From positions 1 to 25,212 of IMG/VR virus record IMGVR_UViG_3300030060_004627: a stretch of 25,212 nucleotides of DNA; one strand, given 5' to 3'. The position numbers were made by a program, and so were the translations under genes. Numbering within the stretch: the stretch's first letter is position 1; each line of letters opens with the position of its first letter. Shown here piece by piece: positions 15,921 to 22,624 of this stretch. Origin of the DNA: a virus. Under the pieces are notes generated by a model. The model saw nothing but the letters and a program-made list of their open reading frames with translations. It had not been told where the DNA came from and did not search any database.

Positions 15921-16300
15921 TTGTTTTCAGTTTTCCACTCCTCATCAAATGCGCCTACTTCTTTTCTATGTTCATCTGATGGGTCGTATTTTTGTGTTAC
16001 ATAATATGCTAAAATTGTTCCCGGCTCTAATGCCTTATAACCATGATACACACCAGGTGGTATCTTTAAGACTTGTGGATTTTTATCTGAAAGGTATTTA
16101 AATTCACAACCATCTTCTTCGGTTGCCCATCCTACCTTTAAACTACCTTTGAGGCAAATCCAATAGTCAGTTTGCTTTTCGTGTTTGTGCCACGCAACTA
16201 TATGTTCAGTTGAATTTATATAAGATATATTTACTTGTCCTTTTTCTAAAGGAAATACATCTAATAATCTTTGTGCTCTATCATCTTCGTGATAATTCAT
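15917..16300 (-). CDS. RmlC-like cupin (dTDP-4-dehydrorhamnose 3,5-epimerase family)
   Basis: The protein has 127 residues, shorter than full-length RmlC (~180) but covering the jelly-roll core. Visible are the cupin histidines AWHKHEKQTDYW (H38, H40), the CLKGSLKVGW strand, then KIPPGVYHGYKALEP (His86) and YYVTQKYDPSDEHR (~99-112), all typical of RmlC. In bacteria RmlC epimerises dTDP-4-keto-6-deoxyglucose on the path to dTDP-rhamnose. No RmlA, B or D is seen here, so it would act on a host intermediate or in another sugar-epimerase reaction. It overlaps the nucleotidyltransferase by 4 bases. Confidence 0.8.
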   Translation of the reverse strand: MNYHEDDRAQRLLDVFPLEKGQVNISYINSTEHIVAWHKHEKQTDYWICLKGSLKVGWATEEDGCEFKYLSDKNPQVLKIPPGVYHGYKALEPGTILAYYVTQKYDPSDEHRKEVGAFDEEWKTENK

Positions 16301-16302
16301 AA

Positions 16303-17187
16303 TTAATTGTTTAATGGTGCTTTAATGGTTGGGTGTGATTCATAATCAACAATCTCATAATCAAACTCACCCCCTAATATATCAATATTGGATAATTTAA
16401 TTTTTGGTAAATTATAAGAATCTCTTCTTATTTGTTCGTGTGCTTGTTCTAAATGATTTTTATATAAATGTATATCACCCAATGAACCAATCAGTTCACC
16501 CGGTTCATATCCTGTTTCCTCACATAATAGTAATAACAATAATCCGTAAGATGCTATATTGAATGGTAATCCTAAGAATACATCTACACTCCTTTGATTC
16601 CACATTAGTGATAACTTACCATCTGCTACATAACATTGAAATGAGTAGTGGCAAGGTGGTAGAGTCATCTTTTCTAAATCTTCTACATTCCAAGCTGATA
16701 CTATATGTCTCCTACTATTTGGGTTATCTTTTAGATTTTCTATAAGTTGTTTTATCTGGTCAATATATTCTTTACTACCCCACTTCCTCCATTGTGTTCC
16801 GTAGATTGGACCTAACAACCCATAGTGCCAATACTCTTTATCGTTTTGAACTTTATCGATAAACTCTTCCTTTGATAATGGTTCATCTAAATCCCAATCA
16901 ACTACTCTTTGATATTTTTTATATGCATCACCATCCCAAATGTGGCAATTATTATCTAACAAATATTTGATATGAGAATCTCCTTTTAAAAACCATTTTA
17001 GTTCTGTAATCATTGATTTGTATGCCATCTTCTTTGTTGTAAGAAGTGGAAATCCTTTACTCATATCATGCCTAAAGGTATCACCAAAGTAAGATAGTGT
17101 ACCTGTACCAGTCCTATCTTCTTTTTCTTGTCCATACATTATGAGTTTTCTAAGAAACCCTTGATATTGTTTATCTACTGTGTTCAT
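16303..17187 (-). CDS. thyA: Thymidylate synthase (ThyA)
   Basis: The protein has 294 residues, in the normal range for ThyA. It methylates dUMP to dTMP with methylene-tetrahydrofolate. The catalytic cysteine is C179 in TLPPCHYSFQCYV; the folate and dUMP residues are present (EDRTGTGTLSYFGDTF at 23-38, RRHIVSAWN at 159-167, RSVDVFLGLPFNIASYG at 199-214, GDIHLYKNH at 237-245). The Asn of LPFN (N210) matches the dUMP-selective residue, where T4-type dCMP hydroxymethylases have Asp, so this is a synthase rather than a hydroxymethylase. It supports the heavy thymine demand of an A/T-rich phage genome. Confidence 0.97.
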   Translation of the reverse strand: MNTVDKQYQGFLRKLIMYGQEKEDRTGTGTLSYFGDTFRHDMSKGFPLLTTKKMAYKSMITELKWFLKGDSHIKYLLDNNCHIWDGDAYKKYQRVVDWDLDEPLSKEEFIDKVQNDKEYWHYGLLGPIYGTQWRKWGSKEYIDQIKQLIENLKDNPNSRRHIVSAWNVEDLEKMTLPPCHYSFQCYVADGKLSLMWNQRSVDVFLGLPFNIASYGLLLLLLCEETGYEPGELIGSLGDIHLYKNHLEQAHEQIRRDSYNLPKIKLSNIDILGGEFDYEIVDYESHPTIKAPLNN

Positions 17188-17188
17188 A

Positions 17189-17515
17189 TTATGCTGTCAT
17201 TCCATCATAGGATTCGAACCTATAATATACTGTTAATTCTTCTCCTACCTTTATTGGTCTTATAGAGTGTAATATTCTTTCTTCTGTATTAGTACTGATA
17301 TAACAATTAGGATTTTCACTATGATTGATAAATCCACCAAGAGGAGTTCGTACCCATTCTCTTCTTGTAGTTGAAACTGAGAATACATGCGTTTCACCAA
17401 ATACTTCTCCAGCTGAGAAATCTCTTTCTGCGGTTAACCCTAAACCTTCTATTTTACTATCCATTATTGTTAACCCTTCAGGTAATGGTTTGTATGTATC
17501 TTCAAATTGTTTCAT
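17189..17515 (-). CDS. SET-domain protein (putative protein lysine methyltransferase)
   Basis: The protein has 108 residues from ATG 17515, chosen because its ATGA overlaps the previous stop; an upstream Met at 17572 would add 19 residues but overlap 61 bases. The SET core is recognisable: KIEGLGLTAERDFSAGEVFG (~21-40; G-x-G-L/I and R-D-F-x-x-G-E), then GGFINHSENPNCYIS (~60-74; the N-H-S and P-N-C signature) and GEELTVYYRFESYD (~91-104; the Y-residue/SAM pocket motif). These enzymes transfer methyl groups to lysine side chains. No zinc-binding pre/post-SET cysteines are seen. The target in a phage is unknown. It is short but covers the canonical elements. Confidence 0.82.
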   Translation of the reverse strand: MKQFEDTYKPLPEGLTIMDSKIEGLGLTAERDFSAGEVFGETHVFSVSTTRREWVRTPLGGFINHSENPNCYISTNTEERILHSIRPIKVGEELTVYYRFESYDGMTA

Positions 17516-17799
17516 GTAGTTAATAATCCATAAATAATTATACCAACTATTGTCATAAATAATCCTAAACAAGAAAGCCCTAACACCTTATAGTTATTCT
17601 CTACTTGTTTCTTACTTCTACCTTGATACCCATACCAATTTTTATCTTGGCTTGTAATATCGTGTATTAAAAATTCTATTCTTTTTTTTGCCATCATAGG
17701 AACATCATCTTCCAATAATTCTTTGATTGATTCTAAATCTTTTACTATTTCTGATTTTTTCATTTTGGTTTTCTTTTCCCATTCAAGGGCGTTATTCAT
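17512..17799 (-). CDS. Small C-terminally anchored membrane protein, function unknown
   Basis: About 95 residues from ATG 17799; an ATG at 17811 is also possible. The N-terminal two thirds are charged and helical (KMKKSEIVKDLESIKELLED; KRIEFLIHDITSQDKNWYGY), and the last ~25 residues are one transmembrane helix (LGLSCLGLFMTIVGIIIYGL) ending in LTT, so it is a tail-anchored-like protein with its bulk in the cytoplasm. No family recognised. It overlaps the UvdE stop by 8 bases and the SET gene by 4. Confidence 0.78.
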   Translation of the reverse strand: MNNALEWEKKTKMKKSEIVKDLESIKELLEDDVPMMAKKRIEFLIHDITSQDKNWYGYQGRSKKQVENNYKVLGLSCLGLFMTIVGIIIYGLLTT

Positions 17800-18751
17800 A
17801 AAGTGATTCATAGCTTGATGTATTTCTTAATCCACTATATTCACATCTATTTGTTTTAATAAATGGAAGTATAGATAATTCTTTTGCTTTTGCTTCTACC
17901 ATAATATCAACATTGTTTCCGTATGTATTAGGTAGTTCATTAATATAATCCGAATGTGCTTGTGGTTTTAGAGATTCATTACCTTCATGCAAAGCTTTTG
18001 ATTCTGAGTAGTGTACGATTGGTTTGATACCCTCAGGCCAAGTGGAGATTGCTAACTCCAATGCTTCTTGCTCTGATAAATCACCTGTACAAAATTTGTG
18101 GTGGTGATAATCAAATACAATAGGGATACCAATTCTTTCGTGTATATACATCAAATCTTTTACTGAGTACATAGATGCTTTATCATCATTCTCTACAGTC
18201 AAACGAGTCCTAACTGATTCTGGTAGTAACTCAAAGTTTTTACAGAACCTATCCATAGCGGATTGTTTATCTCCATATACACCATTACAATGTATGTTGA
18301 TTTTGTTGTATGGTGAACGCTCTAATCCTAACATATCGAATACTTCACCATGTATTCTTAAATCAGTAATTGTATTATCAACCACATGCTTATGTGGTGA
18401 TACTAATACATTGAACGGGCCTGGATGTGATGTTAATCGTAATCCTTTTGATTTAGCGTAGTGACCTGCACCAGCTAATAATGTTTTGATTCTAAGGTAT
18501 TGTGGTAAATCTTTAAACTTATATTCCGATGCCCACGGAAAGAACTCTGAAGATAATCTAAAACATTTAATTCCGTTATCTACATTCCATCTAAGTATCC
18601 TACCTAAATCAGCTGCGTTTAGCATACCTAACTCACCAGCATATGATAATCCTTTTTCTTTAAATGTTTTTTTAATCATACTACGATTTGTAGTAACTTT
18701 TGGTTTTTGACCTGATAAGGTCATATTAATACAAGCGTATCCTAAGTTCAT
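17792..18751 (-). CDS. uvsE: UV damage endonuclease (UvdE/UVDE family)
   Basis: The protein has 319 residues, the size of UVDE enzymes. These TIM-barrel nucleases nick DNA 5' of pyrimidine dimers and other lesions, using three metal ions. Signature segments occur in order: MNLGYACINMTL (1-12), FRLSSEFFPWAS (~63-74), LRLTSHPGPFNV (~103-114), NKINIHCNGVYGDK (~147-160), RLTVENDDKASMYS (~183-196), VFDYHHHKFCTGD (~212-224), IVHYSESKA (~243-251), PQAHSDYINE and VDIMVEAKAKE. These include the H, E, D and K residues that bind the metals in the family. It is first in a long operon behind a host-type promoter, so it is probably expressed early. The phage would repair its own UV damage, fitting sunlit water. 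Confidence 0.95.
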   Translation of the reverse strand: MNLGYACINMTLSGQKPKVTTNRSMIKKTFKEKGLSYAGELGMLNAADLGRILRWNVDNGIKCFRLSSEFFPWASEYKFKDLPQYLRIKTLLAGAGHYAKSKGLRLTSHPGPFNVLVSPHKHVVDNTITDLRIHGEVFDMLGLERSPYNKINIHCNGVYGDKQSAMDRFCKNFELLPESVRTRLTVENDDKASMYSVKDLMYIHERIGIPIVFDYHHHKFCTGDLSEQEALELAISTWPEGIKPIVHYSESKALHEGNESLKPQAHSDYINELPNTYGNNVDIMVEAKAKELSILPFIKTNRCEYSGLRNTSSYESLYE

Positions 18752-18757
18752 AAATAA

Positions 18758-18776
18758 TATATTTGTATCAAATATA
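18758..18776. repeat. Inverted repeat over the uvsE promoter start
   Basis: A perfect 19-bp dyad with 8-base arms and a 3-base centre, TATATTTG-(TAT/ATA)-CAAATATA. It overlaps the -7 box so a bound regulator would block transcription. Its layout (7-8-base arms, 3-base centre) matches the dyad of the three right-hand promoters although the sequence differs. Confidence 0.6.
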
Positions 18777-18800
18777 CAAAAAATATTTTAAATATCCAAA
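18769..18800 (-). promoter_or_regulatory. Bacteroidota-type promoter, uvsE operon
   Basis: In gene direction TTTG, 20 bases, TATATTTG, an exact Bacteroidota-type pair. A perfect 19-bp dyad TATATTTG-ATA-CAAATATA (18758-18776) covers the -7 box and probable start. The likely 5' leader is about 10-15 bases. The block from 18769 to 18825 is 52/57 identical to 22620-22676. Confidence 0.87.
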
Positions 18801-18804
18801 TTTT

Positions 18805-19965
18805 TTAGTAAGTTTTTTCAGTAAAGTTTTCAGGATAGTTAGATTTCTTTATATTTTTCATCCAATATCTTACTGCTTCTGGGTCATTCTGCCAAAGTTT
18901 TTTTATTCTCCAATCAAAGTTTGGATGTAAATAATATGGTTTACCACCTAAAGCAACATTGTTTTTAGCTGCAGTTACTAACGGGTCTCCCATCTTTATA
19001 AGAGATTCTTTTTCTTCTTTCAAAGATATCTTTGGTTTGAATCCCTTTGCTTCATCTGGTAGTGGTTCTTCCTCTACATCCATTAATAATGTTTTTTGTA
19101 GTTCTGTAAGTTCTTCATCAGGACTTTCATCATATAACTCCCTCTTACGAATTACTTTTTGTTTATCTACAATACCCCTATCAACTTGTAAAGCATTGTT
19201 AAAAGCAACTACAAGCGCTACTGCGAGCGGGTCGAATACAAAGATAATAATTAGGATTAACCAATTAATTATCCTGTCCATTCCATACCCAGTCAATCCA
19301 CTTAGATATTGTAGAGGACCAAGTTCTGATGCTCCTTCTAAGTTTGTATCTAAGTCTAATATCTTTAACTGAATAGATTGTAGTGAATCTGCTGCTACTT
19401 CTCTTTTCGATTGAATACCTTTCCTATTATCTTCTTCCACATTAATTCTACTTTGTGCCAAGCGTAACTCAGCAGTGGATATTGTGGTTCTAACGCCTCC
19501 AACCACCGAGGTGTCTCGTACTTGGATTTGTTGAGATTTAGCATTGGAAAGAGTAGAGATGTTATTAGATATTCTTTTAAGTTCCTCATCGTATCTTGCA
19601 ACATCATCAGCGTAGAACTTTTCTTTTTGTTGTAAAAATGATTTTTGTTTTTCATTTGCTGAGAACATATTAAAGGTATCTTGGAATGCCGATGTTAGGA
19701 ATCCATAGATACCAAGTGATGTAATTAATACTAATATAATAACACCAAAAGTTAAATACCACCTAAATACTTTATTTATCTTTTCCCAATAATTGTAAAG
19801 ATATCCTGCAGTAATTAGTTTTGCTAATTCTAAAGAACTAGCCATTAGAATAACAGACAAAGATGCCCCAGCAAATAGTTTAGATAAACCACTTACAGAA
19901 AAAAAGGCAGCGTTGAAAGCAACGAACAGTGCCGATAATCCTAATAAGAATGTTCTGAATTTCAT
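18805..19965 (-). CDS. Four-helix membrane protein with central coiled coil
   Basis: The protein has 386 residues. Three transmembrane helices lie at ~5-27, ~31-57 and ~69-95 (FRWYLTFGVIILVLITSLGI), followed by a long polar coiled coil (~105-225; QKSFLQQKEKFYADDVARYD, ELRLAQSRINVEEDNRKGIQ), a fourth transmembrane helix (~234-258; WLILIIIFVFDPLAVALVVA) and a charged ~125-residue C-terminal domain. I recognise the design as one found in marine phages but no function is known. It may scaffold a membrane-associated process. It is coupled to an upstream 59-residue ORF (shared base at 19965). Its last codons lie inside a repeated promoter-flank block (18797-18825), which is unusual. Confidence 0.85.
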   Translation of the reverse strand: MKFRTFLLGLSALFVAFNAAFFSVSGLSKLFAGASLSVILMASSLELAKLITAGYLYNYWEKINKVFRWYLTFGVIILVLITSLGIYGFLTSAFQDTFNMFSANEKQKSFLQQKEKFYADDVARYDEELKRISNNISTLSNAKSQQIQVRDTSVVGGVRTTISTAELRLAQSRINVEEDNRKGIQSKREVAADSLQSIQLKILDLDTNLEGASELGPLQYLSGLTGYGMDRIINWLILIIIFVFDPLAVALVVAFNNALQVDRGIVDKQKVIRKRELYDESPDEELTELQKTLLMDVEEEPLPDEAKGFKPKISLKEEKESLIKMGDPLVTAAKNNVALGGKPYYLHPNFDWRIKKLWQNDPEAVRYWMKNIKKSNYPENFTEKTY

Positions 19966-20144
19966 TACGAAATGTCTACCAAATCTTTTACCTTAGTATT
20001 TAAATTGAGAATTTCTTTGGTTAATCGAAGAGCCGTATTAGGGTCTACCTTCTGTGCGCCAGTAATTCCCTTTTCTAATAACTTTGCTCTACTTTCAATC
20101 CCATCTATGTGAGAATAAGCTTTGAGTTTTCTTGCTTCGTTCAT
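19965..20144 (-). CDS. Small 59-residue protein, function unknown
   Basis: ATG at 20144 and TAA sharing one base with the next ATG (TAATG) give 59 residues: MNEARKLKAYSHIDGIESRA, KLLEKGITGAQKVDPNTALR and LTKEILNLNTKVKDLVDIS. It is helical and charged with no membrane segment. It is first after the hsp20 terminator and a candidate late motif at 20170-20177, and tightly coupled to the membrane/coil protein, which suggests the two act together. Codon bias and tight coupling support its reality. Confidence 0.8.
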   Translation of the reverse strand: MNEARKLKAYSHIDGIESRAKLLEKGITGAQKVDPNTALRLTKEILNLNTKVKDLVDIS

Positions 20145-20169
20145 AACTTTATTTGTTTTATTTTACTTA

Positions 20170-20177
20170 TATAAATA
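20170..20177 (-). promoter_or_regulatory. Candidate late promoter motif (ATATTTATA) before the 59-residue and membrane-coil genes
   Basis: Plus-strand TATAAATA; in gene direction TAATATTTATATAAG, ending 25 bases before the ATG at 20144. It follows the hsp20 terminator directly. A TATATTTA sequence overlaps just upstream, but no TTG box lies 20 bases before it. Either the late class or a weak host-type promoter could apply. Confidence 0.45.
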
Positions 20178-20187
20178 TTAAATATAC

Positions 20188-20213
20188 AAAAAAAGGGGAG
20201 AAAACTCCCCTTT
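20188..20213 (-). terminator. Rho-independent terminator after hsp20
   Basis: A 9-bp stem AAAGGGGAG / CTCCCCTTT with a TTTT loop runs directly into a T tract of seven in the direction of transcription, about 20 bases after the hsp20 stop at 20234. One of the strongest terminators in the window. Confidence 0.95.
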
Positions 20214-20233
20214 CTTATCTACTGAGATTATAA

Positions 20234-20620
20234 CTAATAAGATATTTTAAGAGATTTACTTTTTTTATCTTCTTTCTTATCAATTAGGAGAGTAAGTAGT
20301 CCATTTTCAAACTTAGCTTCGGTTTTTGTACCATCATAATCCTTACCTACTGTAAGAGTTAAATCGATATCAGAAACAAAGCGTGAAGTTTTTTCATCCT
20401 TTTTAGATACAATTTTGATTTCCGTATCGGTAACATCAACTTTAATATCTTTGGGGTTGTGTCCTGTAGTGTTTACAATAACTTCTTGCTTTCCATTTTC
20501 TAATGTAGTTACATCAAAATTACCATTTACATTACTCCAAGACTTTCTTGTTCTTTGAAATGGTTGTTCATTCAAGAATACATCTTCAATAAAATCGTTA
20601 AAAGTGTTAATTGTGTACAT
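20234..20620 (-). CDS. hsp20: Small heat-shock protein, Hsp20/alpha-crystallin family
   Basis: The protein has 128 residues. An N-terminal stretch (NTFNDFIEDVFLNEQPFQRT) precedes the alpha-crystallin domain (~33-122) with VNTTGHNPKDIKVDVTDTEI, the DL-TLTVG segment and FENGLLTLLIDKKED near 104-118, where the A/E-x-G-x-L motif of Hsp20 sits. The C-terminal tail has the KSLKISY end with an I-x-I-like extension. Hsp20 holds partly unfolded proteins; phages of the T4 group use it in capsid or tail assembly. It has a reasonable ribosome-binding site (AAAGGA), its own terminator and an unusual operator-like upstream region. Confidence 0.93.
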   Translation of the reverse strand: MYTINTFNDFIEDVFLNEQPFQRTRKSWSNVNGNFDVTTLENGKQEVIVNTTGHNPKDIKVDVTDTEIKIVSKKDEKTSRFVSDIDLTLTVGKDYDGTKTEAKFENGLLTLLIDKKEDKKSKSLKISY

Positions 20621-20660
20621 AGTTTTTCCTTTTTTAATTTTTAAACATTTATTCTTATTA

Positions 20661-20734
20661 GTACCAAATGCGTACCAATCCTAATTGTATGACAATTTGT
20701 CAGTTTTTTCTAAAAACCTCCTGACATTTTGTCA
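20661..20734 (-). promoter_or_regulatory. Operator-like region upstream of hsp20
   Basis: This region has two 13-bp dyads, TGACA-nnn-TGTCA, at 20690-20702 and 20722-20734, centres 32 bases (about three helical turns) apart, and a 7-base direct repeat gtaccaa at 20661-20667 and 20672-20678 with an 11-base period. The right-hand dyad overlaps the end of the HD gene. In gene direction ATTG, 20 bases, CGCATTTG could be a degenerate promoter. A specific regulator site is plausible; no regulator is identified. Confidence 0.5.
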
Positions 20735-21393
20735 TATATCCCATTCTGAACTCTATATTCTGAGTTCTCTTGTCTAGTACTCATACAATCAGCCCAATGG
20801 ATAATGTATGGTAAATCTGTTTTAAGCTGGAAATCTTCGTTGTAAGATATCCAATATTTTTTAGTTGCTTCATTGTACAACCCATCAGCCATCATAATAC
20901 CCAATTGTTCTTTCTGAGTATATGTGATTCCATATTTGTTAAGTAACCAAAATGCTCTATCGGTTACATCAAAGTATTGTAACTTTGGATTATGTGTAAA
21001 GAATTCTTTTTTATTCTTCTGATGCCACTCTGAAGTTTGTGGTATATAATATGGTTCTACACCATCACCTAACTTACCTAAGTCGTGATGAAATGCAGCA
21101 AAGAATAGTTCTTCATCTGTAAAGTTTACATATCCTCCACCTTCTTCAAATAACTTTTTCATTTTATGTGCGTTTCTAGCTACATTCATTATGTGGTCTA
21201 TATAACCACCAACATAAGCATTGTGAAAGTTTAATTTACCACTAGCAGGTGCAACTACTAATTCTTGTCCTAATTCTGATTCAGAATACATATGGAGTAA
21301 CTTTTCTAATCTCTCACCTTTAAATACCTTCTTTAGTGCATCTATGAATTTATCATAGTTATTACTTAATTGTTCTGCTGTATAGTTTTTCAT
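20710..21393 (-). CDS. HD-domain metal-dependent phosphohydrolase
   Basis: The protein has 227 residues. HD superfamily enzymes use His and Asp metal ligands to cleave phosphate esters such as nucleotides or cyclic nucleotides. Metal-site residues are visible: GGYIDHIMNVARNAH (H67), AAFHHDLGKLGDG (H102, H103, D104) and IIHWADCMSTRQ (H199, D202). The helical layout is typical of the fold. Many T4-like marine phages carry one; they may adjust nucleotide pools or signalling. It overlaps the gene before it by four bases (ATGA) and its stop codon lies inside the operator-like region before hsp20. Confidence 0.83.
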   Translation of the reverse strand: MKNYTAEQLSNNYDKFIDALKKVFKGERLEKLLHMYSESELGQELVVAPASGKLNFHNAYVGGYIDHIMNVARNAHKMKKLFEEGGGYVNFTDEELFFAAFHHDLGKLGDGVEPYYIPQTSEWHQKNKKEFFTHNPKLQYFDVTDRAFWLLNKYGITYTQKEQLGIMMADGLYNEATKKYWISYNEDFQLKTDLPYIIHWADCMSTRQENSEYRVQNGIYDKMSGGF

Positions 21394-21710
21394 TTTTTAT
21401 AAATTGATTTACGAGTTAATGTTTTATATAATACTTCTATTTCTTCTTCCGTTGTACATTGTCCTAATCCGTTACAATCTAATAACTGTACAACGAAACA
21501 ACCCTTTTCAATACCTCTTATATTATCTTTATTTGTTGTTGATATAAGTTGTAATCCATAAAGGTCTCTACTTTCTTTTGGTAAGTTAAGAGTGTACTGA
21601 TATATTTCTTCCATTTCATTATCAGTATCAAACTCCTTTTTCCAACCTTGCTTTTTAAATGTTTCCTCTGTTATTGGTGTTTGAGGAAATTGAACAGGTC
21701 CTTTCATCAT
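21390..21710 (-). CDS. Conserved-looking small protein, function unknown
   Basis: The protein has 106 residues, containing a VVQLLDCNGLGQCTTEEEIE stretch with two cysteines (possibly a small metal or redox site) and no membrane segment or signal peptide. The N-terminus (MMKGPVQFPQTPITEETFKK) looks like a soluble globular start. It starts with ATGA, overlapping the lipoprotein stop, and ends with a 4-base overlap with the HD gene. I do not recognise the family; a second Met gives a one-residue-shorter form. Confidence 0.78.
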   Translation of the reverse strand: MMKGPVQFPQTPITEETFKKQGWKKEFDTDNEMEEIYQYTLNLPKESRDLYGLQLISTTNKDNIRGIEKGCFVVQLLDCNGLGQCTTEEEIEVLYKTLTRKSIYKK

Positions 21711-22126
21711 TCTAAAACAAATCTTATAGTTTTACTTACTAAGTGTTCTCTTATTGTACCTGTTAATATAAGTGTATCACCTACCATTGTTTGTACAGGT
21801 GCGATTACATTCATTACTTCACCATCGGTTACATAGGAACAACAATTAGTTACTGAAACTATATTATCATCAAAGTTCCAATATAAATTACTTTCCCATT
21901 CTACTTTCATTGGTTCATCCCAATGAAGTGTATTACCAACTGTACCACTTATTGTGTGTATAGTTTGATTAGTACTATCGTTTAATTGTAATCGATAGTA
22001 TCCATTATTATCCATTGGTAATCTACCATCTAATTCTAATGTAGGTTCAATTGCAATAATATCATCCGTTACATCACAAGATAATAATAGTAATCCTACA
22101 ATAAATAATCTAATATACTTTTCCAT
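21707..22126 (-). CDS. Phage-encoded lipoprotein (signal peptidase II type)
   Basis: The protein has 139 residues. The N-terminus KYIRLFIVGLLLLSC is a signal peptide with the lipobox L-L-S-C, Cys at residue 17. CDVTDDI next to the Cys has acidic residues at +1, +4 and +5, similar to acidic lipoprotein-export signals that send Bacteroidota lipoproteins to the cell surface (inference). The mature part appears beta-rich (LHWDEPMKVEWESNLYWNFD; CCSYVTDGEVMNVIAPVQTM), with no recognised domain. Its start lies 31 bases inside the upstream gene and no better start exists. A phage lipoprotein often blocks superinfection, but that role is inferred. Confidence 0.75.
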   Translation of the reverse strand: MEKYIRLFIVGLLLLSCDVTDDIIAIEPTLELDGRLPMDNNGYYRLQLNDSTNQTIHTISGTVGNTLHWDEPMKVEWESNLYWNFDDNIVSVTNCCSYVTDGEVMNVIAPVQTMVGDTLILTGTIREHLVSKTIRFVLE

Positions 22127-22611
22127 GTCGGAAATTCATTTGGTTTGTTATCGTTTTCCCAATCGTTACCGAATCTCAAAAGTTTACCTTTGAAATCACC
22201 AGCACCATTCTTCAATCTATCATCGATTAGGTAATCACCCAATAGGTGACCTTTGTGGTGAGTAGTAACAATTTTTTTGTGGAACATATGAGGAAAGTAA
22301 TCCTCTATCCAATATCTTTTATCGGTGAGTGATTGTGGATTACCCCAAGGTGCTGAGGTAGCTATGAATATATCATACTTACCACTATTGTGTAGTTTCT
22401 TAATAGCATCAATAGCCCCATCTATTGGAGGTGGGTTTCTAAAGATACCTGGTATGTGGTCAGGACAACCTTTGAATTTATTTTTTAAGTGTGGATGTAC
22501 ATCTAAGAAGTTAGTGATAGCTTTATTGAAATCAACTAACACACCATCCATATCTATATAAAGTATTTTTTTGTTCAAATTTTTAATTTTAGTATTAATA
22601 TTATCACTCAT
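22096..22611 (-). CDS. HAD-family 5'(3')-deoxyribonucleotidase-like protein
   Basis: The protein has 171 residues. HAD motifs are in place: ILYIDMDGVLVDFNKA with nucleophile D20 and acid D22 (motif I, DxDG), FIATSAPWGNPQ (T85/S86, motif II), HHKGHLLGDYLIDDRLKN with K120 and D130/D131 (motifs III and IV). The D-x-D-G-V-x-x-D-F and IDDR spacing match the NT5C/YorS type that strips phosphate from deoxyribonucleotides, consistent with nucleotide salvage. Its ATG lies only 9 bases past the TATATTTA box, so the message may be leaderless. It ends inside the start of the lipoprotein gene. Confidence 0.85.
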   Translation of the reverse strand: MSDNINTKIKNLNKKILYIDMDGVLVDFNKAITNFLDVHPHLKNKFKGCPDHIPGIFRNPPPIDGAIDAIKKLHNSGKYDIFIATSAPWGNPQSLTDKRYWIEDYFPHMFHKKIVTTHHKGHLLGDYLIDDRLKNGAGDFKGKLLRFGNDWENDNKPNEFPTWKSILDYLL

Positions 22612-22624
22612 TTACATAGTAAAT
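22610..22624. repeat. Operator-like dyad over HAD-nucleotidase promoter and ATG
   Basis: The 15-bp dyad ATTTAC-ATA-GTAAAT is the same core as at 23084-23100 and 23713-23729. Here it also covers two bases of the start codon, so a bound protein could block both transcription start and translation initiation. No regulator is known. Confidence 0.55.

Noticed and set aside
16303-17187. A dCMP or dUMP hydroxymethylase rather than ThyA.
   Set aside because: The substrate-site residue is Asn (LPFN), as in dUMP-selective thymidylate synthase; hydroxymethylases of T4 type have Asp.
18959-19372. A 137-codon plus-strand ORF rich in Ser.
   Set aside because: Antisense to the membrane/coil gene, whose protein features are clear.
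19395-19655. An 86-codon minus-strand ORF.
   Set aside because: It lies inside the coiled-coil region of the membrane protein in another frame.
7115-20177. Reading TATAAATA as T4-type late promoters driving plus-strand transcripts.
   Set aside because: No plus-strand gene exists in any of the four places; the minus-strand reading is at promoter distance from real starts.
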